A stretch of 64,000 nucleotides of DNA from NCBI RefSeq assembly GCF_002157465.1, contig NZ_NHOC01000005.1, forward strand, positions 9,134 to 73,133, read 5' to 3'. Below the pieces are notes generated by a model. The model saw only the letters and a program-made list of their open reading frames with translations. It was not told the origin of the DNA and did no database searches. The position numbers and the translations under genes were made by a program. This document shows, piece after piece, positions 40,191 to 49,609 of this stretch (its first letter is position 1; every line of letters begins with the position of its first letter). The stretch comes from Butyricicoccus porcorum. GTDB taxonomy: Bacteria; Bacillota; Clostridia; Oscillospirales; Butyricicoccaceae.

Positions 40191-40640
40191 CTACTCCATT
40201 TCCTTCAAAACAGCGTCCCATATACGATACTGCCGCAGGCAGACCATTGCCAAAACGCCGAGCACGGCATCAAATGCCTTCATAAACAGATGCATATGCC
40301 GTACATCCAGCATAGATGCATTGTCTGTCAGGATGGCAATGTCATAGTGCAGCTGCACAGTAACTCCCACTGCGAGCAGGACGATGCCCAGCCACAGCAG
40401 CGCTGTACACAAATCAAACGGCTTTTTGAGCTGATCCAGCCAGTGGCGCGCATAGCGCATGGTAAAGGCATTGTACCAGCCCTGTTTCTGATGCAGCCCG
40501 GCGGCGTATTCTGTGCCAACCGCACAGCACAAAATCCGGTACAGTGCCGCACGCGCCGACCAGATCGCAAGCAGGCTGAACACTGCAAACAACACCAATT
40601 CCCAGAACACTTCGGAACGTATGATCTGTAAAAAATCCAT
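40191..40640 (-). CDS. Membrane protein of unknown function
   Basis: Not recognised. A 149-residue protein with an N-terminal helix (FWELVLFAVFSLLAIWSA), a middle soluble stretch rich in Tyr/Trp/Arg (GWYNAFTMRYARHWLDQLKKPFD) and two further hydrophobic helices (LCTALLWLGIVLLAVGV; FDAVLGVLAMVCL). ATG 40640 follows AAAGGACAGG. It lies between guaB and the TrpB2 gene, apparently its own unit. Confidence 0.65.
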   Translation of the reverse strand: MDFLQIIRSEVFWELVLFAVFSLLAIWSARAALYRILCCAVGTEYAAGLHQKQGWYNAFTMRYARHWLDQLKKPFDLCTALLWLGIVLLAVGVTVQLHYDIAILTDNASMLDVRHMHLFMKAFDAVLGVLAMVCLRQYRIWDAVLKEME

Positions 40641-40710
40641 GGCCTGTCCTTTCTCAGAATCCGGCGCGGTCAGCGATCCGATTGACGGGCTGCCGACTTC
40701 CCCCAAGCGA

Positions 40711-40743
40711 AAAAAATCCGGCAGATGCGCACATCTGCCGGAT
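40711..40743 (-). terminator. Terminator of guaB
   Basis: ATCCGGCAGATG pairs with CATCTGCCGGAT around a 4-base loop; T6 follows on the minus strand. Confidence 0.9.
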
Positions 40744-40763
40744 TGATTGTATCAAATTTCCGA

Positions 40764-42275
40764 TTACTTGACAACGTTCGCGGAGGAATCCTTGAGCACA
40801 ACGTCGTGTGCGCCGCCCTCGACAATGGAGGTCGCAGATACCAGCGTGATCTTTGCCTTTTCCTGCAACTCCGGAATGGTCAGCGCGCCGCAGTTGCACA
40901 TGGTGGAGCGAACCTTAGACAGTGTCATGCCAACATTGTCCTTCAGCGAACCGGCATACGGAACGTAGGAATCAACGCCTTCCTCAAACGACAGCTTCTT
41001 ATCGCCGCCCATGTCATAGCGCTGCCAGTTTCTCGCACGTGCAGAGCCTTCGCCCCAGTACTCCTTCATGTAGGAGCCGCCGATGACAACGCGGTTCGTC
41101 GGGGACTCGTCGAAGCGGGAGAAATAACGGCCGAGCATCAGGAAGTCTGCGCCCATTGCCAGCGCCAGCGTCATGTGGTAGTCATAAACCAGGCCGCCGT
41201 CAGAGCAAATCGGGATATAAATGCCGGTCTGTTCATAGTACTCATCTCGGGCAGCAGCAACCTCAATCAGTGCGGTTGCCTGTCCACGGCCAATGCCCTT
41301 CTGCTCACGGGTGATGCAGATGGAACCGCCGCCGATGCCGACCTTGATAAAGTCCGCACCGCACTTGGCCAGATACAGGAAGCCCTCGCGGTCAACGACA
41401 TTGCCCATGCCGACCTTGACGGAATCGCCGTAATTTTCACGGATCCAGTCGAGCGTCAGCTTCTGCCATTCGGTGAAGCCCTCAGAGGAGTCGATGCACA
41501 GAACATCTGCGCCCGCCTCGATCAGTGCCGGGACACGCTCTGCGTAGTCGCGGGTATTGATACCTGCGCCGACCATGTAGCGCTTGTGTGCATCCAGCAG
41601 TTCGAGTGTATTTTCCTTATGGGAATCGTAGTCCTTGCGGAATACCATGTAAACCAGGTTCTGATTTTCGTCGATAATCGGCAGGGAATTCAGCTTGTGA
41701 TCCCAAATGATGTTGTTGGCTTCCTTCAGGGAAGTTTCCTTCGGCGCGGTAATCAGCTTTTCAAACGGGGTCATGAACTCGCTGACGCGGGTCGCACGGT
41801 CCATGCGGCTGATGCGGTAATCGCGTCCGGTGACAACGCCGAGCAGTTTGCCGTTCGGAGTGCCGTCCTCGGTAACTGCCATGGTGGAATGGCCGGTCTT
41901 CTCCTTGAGTGCAAGGACATCCGCCAGTGTCTGCTCCGGCTTGATGTTGGAGTCGCTTACAACAAAGCCCGCCTTGTAGCTCTTGACCTTTGCAACCATC
42001 GCTGCTTCGGATTCGATGCTCTGGGAGCCATAGATGAACGACATACCGCCTTCCTTGGCGAGTGCAATCGCCATGGTATCGTTGGATACCGCCTGCATGA
42101 TAGCGGATACCATCGGGATATTAATGGAGATCGGGCATTCTTCTTCGCCCTTGCGGAATTTAACAATCGGTGTCTTCAGGCTGACATTGGTGGGAATGCA
42201 TTCTTTCGAGGAATAGCCCGGTACCAGCAGGTACTCGCTGAAGGTACGGGACGGTTCAGAAAAGTAATATGCCAT
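40764..42275 (-). CDS. guaB: IMP dehydrogenase, Tritrichomonas-like type
   Basis: Oxidises IMP to XMP with NAD, the first committed step to GMP. The 503 residues comprise an N-terminal barrel part, a CBS pair (about 100-220) and the rest of the barrel. The catalytic cysteine lies in [11 protein letters not shown] near residue 319 and the flap has the Arg-Tyr dyad in [11 protein letters not shown]. Length and many segments ([46 protein letters not shown]) closely resemble the protozoan Tritrichomonas foetus enzyme as I remember it, more than the ~488-residue Bacillus GuaB. ATG 42275 is preferred, with AAAAGGAG upstream. Confidence 0.93.
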   Translation of the reverse strand: MAYYFSEPSRTFSEYLLVPGYSSKECIPTNVSLKTPIVKFRKGEEECPISINIPMVSAIMQAVSNDTMAIALAKEGGMSFIYGSQSIESEAAMVAKVKSYKAGFVVSDSNIKPEQTLADVLALKEKTGHSTMAVTEDGTPNGKLLGVVTGRDYRISRMDRATRVSEFMTPFEKLITAPKETSLKEANNIIWDHKLNSLPIIDENQNLVYMVFRKDYDSHKENTLELLDAHKRYMVGAGINTRDYAERVPALIEAGADVLCIDSSEGFTEWQKLTLDWIRENYGDSVKVGMGNVVDREGFLYLAKCGADFIKVGIGGGSICITREQKGIGRGQATALIEVAAARDEYYEQTGIYIPICSDGGLVYDYHMTLALAMGADFLMLGRYFSRFDESPTNRVVIGGSYMKEYWGEGSARARNWQRYDMGGDKKLSFEEGVDSYVPYAGSLKDNVGMTLSKVRSTMCNCGALTIPELQEKAKITLVSATSIVEGGAHDVVLKDSSANVVK

Positions 42276-42318
42276 CGTTTTTCGACTCCTTTTCCTAATC
42301 TTCAATACTGGATTTTCT

Positions 42319-42333
42319 TGTAATTAAATTACA
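42319..42333 (-). promoter_or_regulatory. Palindromic operator candidate at guaB
   Basis: TGTAATT-A-AATTACA, a 7-1-7 palindrome, starts at the last base of the -10 box and covers the predicted transcription start. Confidence 0.45.
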
Positions 42334-42361
42334 TTATACTCGCTGGCTGTTCCGATGTAAA
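42333..42361 (-). promoter_or_regulatory. Promoter of guaB
   Basis: TTTACA (42356-42361) and TATAAT (42333-42338) on the minus strand, spacer 17 bp. The remaining sequence to the cysS terminator (42362-42532) shows nothing further. Confidence 0.8.
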
Positions 42362-42532
42362 CAGACTAACTGTCGAAATTTTCGGCAAAACGTCCGCGCT
42401 TCATGGTCATTTTTCCGGGTACCTGCTGTGCTTATGCATCTTGTTCCATTTTCATCGATTTTCACGCACGTTTTGGCACTTATTTTTGAATATTTAACCA
42501 ATTCAGTTATACAATTGTCCTCCATACAAAGA

Positions 42533-42558
42533 CAGCGCCATCCCGAAGGATGGCGCTG
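42533..42558 (-). terminator. Terminator of cysS
   Basis: CAGCGCCATCC pairs with GGATGGCGCTG around a tetraloop; TCTTTG follows on the minus strand, about 20 bp after cysS. Confidence 0.78.
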
Positions 42559-42577
42559 CCCAAATACAACTTGCTTG

Positions 42578-43987
42578 TTATTCCTTATAGCTCCACTGCG
42601 TGCCCTGACGGGTATCCTTGATGATAATGCCCTTTTCGTTCAGCAGGTAATCGCGGATGCGGTCAGCCTCTGCGAAATTCTTTGCCTTCTTGGCTGCGGT
42701 ACGCTGTGCAATCAGATCCTCAATCTCACTGTCAATTGTTTTCTTTTCCAGATGATCGACCAGGCCAAGCACGCCGCACAGCTCCATCATGCGTTCAAAG
42801 CATGCCTGAACAAACGCATGGGTGCATGCCGGGTCTTTGACTGCGGTGTTGATCTCACGAACCAGCTCAAAGATTGCCGCAAGTGCATCTGCGGTGTTCA
42901 GATCGTCATCCATCGCATCGATGAACTTCTGACGGTACTGGTCAAACGAATCCGCCTTTGCCTGCTCCGCTTCGGTCATCGTGTCGCCGGTCTGATGGTC
43001 GAGCAGGAACTGGAGGTTCTCCGCCGCAGTATACAGGCGTGCCAGCGAGTTCTTCGCCATCATCAGCGACTCCTCGGAGTAGTTCAGCGGGCTGCGGTAC
43101 TGGGCAGACAGCATGAACATGCGGATGGTCTCATAGCCATAGACCTCAGCTGCCTCACGAACCATGAAGAAATTGCCCTTGGACTTGGACATCTTCTCGT
43201 TGTCGATGGTCAGGAAGCCGTTGTGCAGCCAGTAGTTGGCAAACGTGCAGCCGTTCGCACACTCGGACTGTGCAATTTCATTCTCATGGTGCGGGAAGAT
43301 CAGATCCTTGCCGCCGGAGTGAATGTCAATCGTCTTGCCGAGGTACTTATTGACCATGGCAGAGCACTCGATGTGCCAGCCCGGTCTGCCCTGTCCCCAC
43401 GGGGACTCCCAGCTCGGCTCACCCGGCTTGGCAGCCTTCCAGACAGCGAAGTCCATCGGATCTTCCTTCAGCTCGCCGACGCTGATGCGCGCACCGGCCT
43501 GCAATTCATCGAGCGGCTGGTGCGACAGCTTGCCGTATTCCGGGAAGCTCTTGGTGCGGAAATAGACGTCACCGTTCGGTGCGGCATAGGCGTGGCCGTT
43601 GTCGACCAGCTTCTTGACGATGTCGATAATCGCATCCATGGTCTCGGTTGCACGCGGATGCACGGTCGCCGGGCGGATACCCAGCCCCTTTGCATCGGTG
43701 AAATATTCCTTGATATAACGGTCTGCAATGACATCATAGGTCACGCCTTCGGCATTTGCCTTGTTGATAACCTTGTCATCGATATCGGTAAAATTCTGGA
43801 CGAACTGAACCTCATAGCCGCGGTACTCAAAGTAGCGGCGCAGGGTATCGAAAATAATAAACGGACGCGCATTGCCGATATGGAAAAAGTTATACACCGT
43901 CGGGCCGCAGGAATACATCTTGACCTTTCCCGGCTCAATCGGAACAAATTCTTCCTTTTTGCGTGTCATGGAATTATACAGCTTCAT
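42578..43987 (-). CDS. cysS: Cysteinyl-tRNA synthetase
   Basis: Class I synthetase that charges tRNA-Cys. The 469 residues hold the zinc-binding CGPTVYNFFHIGN (HIGH variant HIGN near residue 36), HIECSAM and HSGGKDLIFPHHENE zinc and substrate segments, and KMSKSKGN near 267. The C-terminal anticodon-binding helix bundle ends in a DTRQGTQWSYKE tail. It follows pgsA by 42 bp. No T-box is visible; the upstream gap is too short for one. Confidence 0.96.
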   Translation of the reverse strand: MKLYNSMTRKKEEFVPIEPGKVKMYSCGPTVYNFFHIGNARPFIIFDTLRRYFEYRGYEVQFVQNFTDIDDKVINKANAEGVTYDVIADRYIKEYFTDAKGLGIRPATVHPRATETMDAIIDIVKKLVDNGHAYAAPNGDVYFRTKSFPEYGKLSHQPLDELQAGARISVGELKEDPMDFAVWKAAKPGEPSWESPWGQGRPGWHIECSAMVNKYLGKTIDIHSGGKDLIFPHHENEIAQSECANGCTFANYWLHNGFLTIDNEKMSKSKGNFFMVREAAEVYGYETIRMFMLSAQYRSPLNYSEESLMMAKNSLARLYTAAENLQFLLDHQTGDTMTEAEQAKADSFDQYRQKFIDAMDDDLNTADALAAIFELVREINTAVKDPACTHAFVQACFERMMELCGVLGLVDHLEKKTIDSEIEDLIAQRTAAKKAKNFAEADRIRDYLLNEKGIIIKDTRQGTQWSYKE

Positions 43988-44029
43988 AAAAACGGTCTCC
44001 CCTTTGTCTGCCGTTCAGACAGATTTGAT

Positions 44030-44596
44030 TTATTTGGAACGGGTTGCACCCTCCGCAACGATATCCCAGTTGCGGTGCATGTAATCATAGCCGGAATACA
44101 GCGTCATCAGCGTCATAACCCAGCCTGCAATGACAACCAGCGCATGTGCCGCGCCGGTCAGATTTCCGCCGGTCACAATGCTGCACAGGAAAATCACAAT
44201 GACGCCGGCGATCTGGACACAGGTCTTCACCTTGCCCGACCACGCCGCGGCGAGCACGCGGTTTTTTCCCATGGCAACCGTGCGCAGAGAGGTGATAATA
44301 AATTCACGCGCGAGGATAATGAAAACCATCCAACCGTACATCAGGCCGCGGTCGACAAAGATCATCATCGCCGCACACACCAGCAGCTTATCCGCCAGCG
44401 GGTCGACAAATTTGCCGAAATCAGTCACCTGATTGTATTTGCGCGCGACATAGCCGTCGAGAAAATCGGTGGCACTGCACACGATGAACAGCACCAGTGC
44501 AAGGATGTCGAACGTCGTTCCGCCGAGCACCGCGAGCACAAGAAAAATCGGAATCAGCGCAATGCGCGCCAATGTAATTTTATTGGCAAGTGTCAT
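44030..44596 (-). CDS. pgsA: CDP-diacylglycerol-glycerol-3-phosphate 3-phosphatidyltransferase
   Basis: Membrane enzyme making phosphatidylglycerophosphate. The 188-residue product from ATG 44596 ([18 protein letters not shown]) has about six helices and the CDP-alcohol phosphotransferase motif [31 protein letters not shown], which satisfies D-G-x2-A-R-x8-G-x3-D-x3-D. It has its own promoter (44650-44678) after rimO and probably continues into cysS. Confidence 0.94.
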   Translation of the reverse strand: [188 protein letters not shown]

Positions 44597-44649
44597 ATGT
44601 GTTCCTTCCTTACAGAGTATGTTGTGCGGAAACAGGTTCCGCACCGTTT

Positions 44650-44678
44650 ATTATACGTTGTCACCCTTCGGGTGTCAA
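44650..44678 (-). promoter_or_regulatory. Consensus promoter of pgsA-cysS
   Basis: TTGACA (44673-44678) and TATAAT (44650-44655) on the minus strand, spacer 17 bp, 6 bp beyond the rimO stop. Confidence 0.9.
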
Positions 44679-44683
44679 TCGCG

Positions 44684-46021
44684 TCATTCCATTGTTTCGG
44701 TATTTCCGGTCAGATCTGCGCCCTGTGCACCCGTGATACGCACCGGGACAAACTGTCCTTCCTCGACGGAAAAAGCGCTGTCAAACAGCACGCGACCGTC
44801 AATATCCGGCGAATCGGCATAGCTTCTGCCATAATACAGACCGGTTTCGCCGTCCCAGCCCTCGCACAGCACTTCGATGAGCTGTCCCTTCATGCGGGCG
44901 GCAAAGCGGTCGAGTACATCCGACTGAAGTTCTTCGAGAATCATGCGGCGCTCGTTCTTGGTCTCCTCGTCGATCTGATCCGGCATCTCTGCGGCTTCAC
45001 TGCCCTCCTCCGGCGAATAACAGAACACACCCGCCCGCTCGATGTTCATCTCGCGCATAAATTCGCACAGCTCCTCAAATTCCTCCTCGGTCTCACCCGG
45101 CAGGCCGACAATCAGGCTCGTGCGCAGCACAAGGCCAGGAATGCGCGAGCGCAGCTCGCCAAACAAATCGCGCAGAAATGCACTGTCGCCGCGGCGATGC
45201 ATCGCTTTCAGAATACGGTTGTTCACATGCTGAATTGGGATGTCAAGATACTTGACAATCTTCGGTTCTGTTGCAATCGTTTCAATCATGTCGTCCGTAA
45301 TTTCGTCCGGATAGAGATAGTGCAGGCGCACCCAGGTAAAGTCCATGGCACACAGCTCATGCAGCAGGTCGGACAGGCGACGCTCACCGTACAGGTCGGT
45401 GCCGTAGCGTGTGATGTCCTGTGCCACGACGATGATTTCACGCACACCGGCTGCTGCCATGGCGCGCGCCTCCTCCAGAATGTCCTCCATCGGGCGCGAA
45501 CGGAACTTGCCGCGCAGCTTCGGAATCACGCAATAGGCACAGTGGTTGTTGCAGCCTTCCGCAATTTTCAGATAGGCGGAATAGCCCGGCGTAAGCAGGA
45601 TCCGTCCGCCCTCCATCTCAGCCTCATCGATCTGGCCAAAATTGCGGTATACCGTGCCCGGTGCCTGCATAACTGCGCGCACCGCGTCGACGATGTTGGT
45701 ATAGCTGCCCGTACCGAGCACCGCATCAATTTCCGGCATCTCCTCGGTAATCTCCTCCGGATAGCGCTGCACCAGACAGCCGGTGACAATCAGCGCCTTG
45801 AGCTGCCCGCTCTTTTTCAGCTCTGCGGTCTCCAGAATGGTCTGAATGGCCTCCTGCTTTGCGGATTCGATAAAGCCGCACGTATTGATGACCGCAACAT
45901 CCGCCTCTGCGACATCATCGACAATGGTAACGCCGGCTTCTGCGAGCTGTGCCAGCATGTGTTCGCTGTCCACAAGATTCTTGGCACAGCCCAGTGAAAT
46001 CAATCCCAATCGAATTGACAT
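44684..46021 (-). CDS. rimO: Ribosomal protein S12 methylthiotransferase RimO
   Basis: Radical-SAM enzyme that methylthiolates an aspartate of ribosomal protein S12. The 445 residues show the N-terminal MTTase domain (LGLISLGCAKNLVDSEHM), the radical-SAM cluster CNNHCAYC near residue 155, and a C-terminal TRAM domain. The SLGCAKNLVDSE motif distinguishes RimO from MiaB. It follows recX by 39 bp. Confidence 0.95.
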   Translation of the reverse strand: MSIRLGLISLGCAKNLVDSEHMLAQLAEAGVTIVDDVAEADVAVINTCGFIESAKQEAIQTILETAELKKSGQLKALIVTGCLVQRYPEEITEEMPEIDAVLGTGSYTNIVDAVRAVMQAPGTVYRNFGQIDEAEMEGGRILLTPGYSAYLKIAEGCNNHCAYCVIPKLRGKFRSRPMEDILEEARAMAAAGVREIIVVAQDITRYGTDLYGERRLSDLLHELCAMDFTWVRLHYLYPDEITDDMIETIATEPKIVKYLDIPIQHVNNRILKAMHRRGDSAFLRDLFGELRSRIPGLVLRTSLIVGLPGETEEEFEELCEFMREMNIERAGVFCYSPEEGSEAAEMPDQIDEETKNERRMILEELQSDVLDRFAARMKGQLIEVLCEGWDGETGLYYGRSYADSPDIDGRVLFDSAFSVEEGQFVPVRITGAQGADLTGNTETME

Positions 46022-46060
46022 AAGTGTAAATTTCCTCCTCGGTGCGCAGCCCCGCCGCGC

Positions 46061-46539
46061 TTATTGATCCTCTTCGGCTTCGGTGCGGTATGCCTGCATC
46101 GCCGCGCGGATTTGGGAAAAGGTAAACCCGCGCCGCTGCAATGCCGCCATGGCCTTTTCACATTCGCGCCGGTCGGATACATCACCGCGCAGCCGCTTAT
46201 CCAGCAGCTTCAGCATCGCATCCATCTCCGGCTCAAAATCGCGCAGTGCCTGCGCGATCACATCATCCGGCACGCCGCGCACACGCAGCTCCTGCCGGAT
46301 GCGCAGCTCACCACACCCCCTGCGCGCATACGAGCGCACCACCAGCTCGGCAAACGCGGCGTCATCCACCGCTCCGAGCACGCGCATGCGCTCTACCGCG
46401 TAGCCTGCGGCCTGCTCACAGAACTTCTTTTCCAGCAGCTTTTTCTCCAGCATTGCCGCCGACAGCGGGCGGCGCGCAAGCATCTTTGCCGCGCATTCCG
46501 CTGCCTTGCGGTACTGCTCTTCGTCCTGCTGCCCGTCCA

Positions 46540-46540
<1 letters not shown>
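46061..46540 (-). CDS. recX: Regulatory protein RecX
   Basis: Modulator that binds the RecA filament. The 159-residue helical protein contains three tandem three-helix repeats; typical segments are MLARRPLSAAMLEKKLLEKKF, FAELVVRSYARRGCGELRIRQELRVRGV and AMAALQRRGFTFSQIRAAM. Its start codon shares one base with the recA stop (TAATG), so it is translated with recA. Confidence 0.9.
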
Positions 46541-47742
<1,202 letters not shown>

Positions 47743-47771
47743 ATATTCTCACTGTCCTCCTGTGAAATCTA

Positions 47772-48662
47772 TTATAAAATCAAAGTGGATGGTGTGTTTT
47801 CTCCGTTCTTCGGCGCCGCCGCGCATACAATGCGCGGCACGCCCGCCAGATCACATTGCAGGTGCACACCTGTCCAGCCCGCCGCACGGAACAGCGCCGC
47901 GGCCTGTTCGCCCTGCTTCCAGCCGCACTCAGCAAAAAAGCATCCGCCCGGCTTCAACCGAAACGCGGGTCTCTGTGCCATCGCGCGGTAAAAATCCAGC
48001 CCATCCTCGCCGCCAAACAGCGCGAGGTGCGGTTCATAGGCATCAACGCTGTGATCCAGCTCGCGCATTTCCTGTGCTGTGATATACGGCGGATTGGTCA
48101 CGACGAGGTCAAAGTCCCCGTCGATGCTGTCCGGCACAAGTGCATCCGCCTGCACTGCCTGAAAGCGCGGCGCATCCAGCCCATGCAGCGCCGCATTGCC
48201 CCGCGTCACTGCAAGTGCGGCTTCCGAGCAGTCAGCAGCGATGACCTGTGCGCGCGGCACCGCGAGCGCAAGTGAGATGCCGATGCAGCCGCTGCCACAG
48301 CACAGGTCGAGCACGCGCGGCGCGGGTATGCGCCGTGCCGCCTGCACCGCCGCGTCGCACAGCCATTCGGTATCGCCGCGCGGGATGAGCACACCCGGCG
48401 TCACGCGGAACCGATTGCCGTAAAAATCCCATTCTCCGAGCACATAGGCGAGCGGTTCGCCCTGCCTGCGGCGCGCGAGCAGCTGTTCTGCCGCCTGCTC
48501 CTCCTCCGCAGAGAGAGGGCGGCGGTTCCAGCCGAAGGTATCACGCGCATCCAGTCCGGCGGCGCGCGCCGTCAGCTCGCGCGCCTCGAGGTCAGATTCC
48601 TCCACGCCCATCGCGGTCAGCTGATCCCGCATCTGCCGAAAGCAGTCCCATGCGTTCACCAC
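47772..48662 (-). CDS. prmC: Peptide chain release factor N5-glutamine methyltransferase
   Basis: SAM-dependent methyltransferase of the GGQ glutamine in RF1/RF2. The 296 residues have an N-terminal helical domain (EARELTARAAGL), YVLGEWDFYGNRFRVTPGVLIPRGDTEWL, the SAM loop LDLCCGSGCIGISLA and the catalytic NPPY motif (VTNPPYIT). Start is GTG at 48662, overlapping the DUF1385 stop; a second GTG at 48659 has better spacing to GGAGG and could be used instead. Confidence 0.93.
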   Translation of the reverse strand: MVNAWDCFRQMRDQLTAMGVEESDLEARELTARAAGLDARDTFGWNRRPLSAEEEQAAEQLLARRRQGEPLAYVLGEWDFYGNRFRVTPGVLIPRGDTEWLCDAAVQAARRIPAPRVLDLCCGSGCIGISLALAVPRAQVIAADCSEAALAVTRGNAALHGLDAPRFQAVQADALVPDSIDGDFDLVVTNPPYITAQEMRELDHSVDAYEPHLALFGGEDGLDFYRAMAQRPAFRLKPGGCFFAECGWKQGEQAAALFRAAGWTGVHLQCDLAGVPRIVCAAAPKNGENTPSTLIL

Positions 48663-49606
48663 TTGTCCTCCTGCTTATTTTCCGGGATGACATGCTCGAG
48701 CGACACAATGGCGACCTCAATCATGCCGTCGTCCGGCTCAAGCACGGTGATGTGTTGGAGCATCATGCCGGGCCAGCGCAGCGCACGGGAAAGTGCGCCG
48801 TCATGCCGTCCGGCAAAACGGTTGACCTCATAGCTCAATCCAATGACCACCGGCAGCAGCACGAGCCGCAGCACAAGCTGTACCACACGGCTGTCCGACG
48901 TCACGAGTGAAAACACCAGGATACTGATAATCATCACAACAAACAGGAAACTCGTGCCGCAGCGCGGATGCTCCCGCGGCTGCACGCGCACGTTTTCCGT
49001 CGTCAGCGGCAGTCCCTTTTCATAGCAGTAGATGGTCTTGTGCTCCGCGCCGTGATAACGGAATGTACGCTTCATGTCGGGAATGAACGACATCAGCCAC
49101 ATATAGCCGATAAAAATGGCGATACGCACAACGCCCTCCAGCAGGTTGACTGCCAGATGCGGTACGCTGTCCGGCAAAAAGCCCACCAAAAATGCGGGCA
49201 GCAGGATAAACAGACCAACTGCCAGCACAACGCCCAGTACAATGGAAAAAACGTACAGCGCGTTTTCCACTGCACCCTCGCCAACCTTGTCAATCAGCCA
49301 TTTCTCAAAGCCGGACGGCTCCTCCTCGTCCTCTTCTTCGAGGAACTGCGAGGAATATTCAATCGCCCGGAATCCGTCCGCAAGCGACTGCACCATCACG
49401 AGAAAGCCACGGATGACCGGCCAGCCTGCCGGAGCAAATTTTTCGCGCAGCGGTGTGGTCTCCTCATCCCGGATGGCGAGTGTGCCATCCATCCTGCGCA
49501 CGACGGTACAGCTTTTGCGCGGGCCCTTCATCATAATGCCCTCAAGAATCGACTGTCCGCCGATGGTTGTCTTATGCACAACCTCCTGTGAATGCTTGCT
49601 GTTCAA
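48656..49606 (-). CDS. DUF1385 membrane protein
   Basis: 316-residue DUF1385 protein with KTTIGGQSILEGIMMKGP at its start, about four membrane helices and the conserved YHGAEHKTIYCYE and VRVQPREHPRCGTSF segments in the loop. Function unknown; it commonly precedes prmC in Clostridia, as here. Start is TTG 49606 after AAGGAG, 3 bp beyond the histidine kinase stop. Confidence 0.88.
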   Translation of the reverse strand: MNSKHSQEVVHKTTIGGQSILEGIMMKGPRKSCTVVRRMDGTLAIRDEETTPLREKFAPAGWPVIRGFLVMVQSLADGFRAIEYSSQFLEEEDEEEPSGFEKWLIDKVGEGAVENALYVFSIVLGVVLAVGLFILLPAFLVGFLPDSVPHLAVNLLEGVVRIAIFIGYMWLMSFIPDMKRTFRYHGAEHKTIYCYEKGLPLTTENVRVQPREHPRCGTSFLFVVMIISILVFSLVTSDSRVVQLVLRLVLLPVVIGLSYEVNRFAGRHDGALSRALRWPGMMLQHITVLEPDDGMIEVAIVSLEHVIPENKQEDKW

Positions 49607-49609
49607 TGC

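Noticed and set aside
40725-42323. A 532-codon plus-strand frame opposite guaB.
   Set aside because: Antisense to a well-supported enzyme; no conserved features.
43988-44029. A T-box leader before cysS.
   Set aside because: The gap is only 42 bp; a T-box needs about 200 nt and there is no specifier stem.
42428-45997. A 1189-codon open frame on the plus strand across cysS, pgsA and rimO.
   Set aside because: It runs antisense through three recognised genes, is rich in His/Arg/Gln and has no domain or ribosome site; it reflects codon bias on the other strand.
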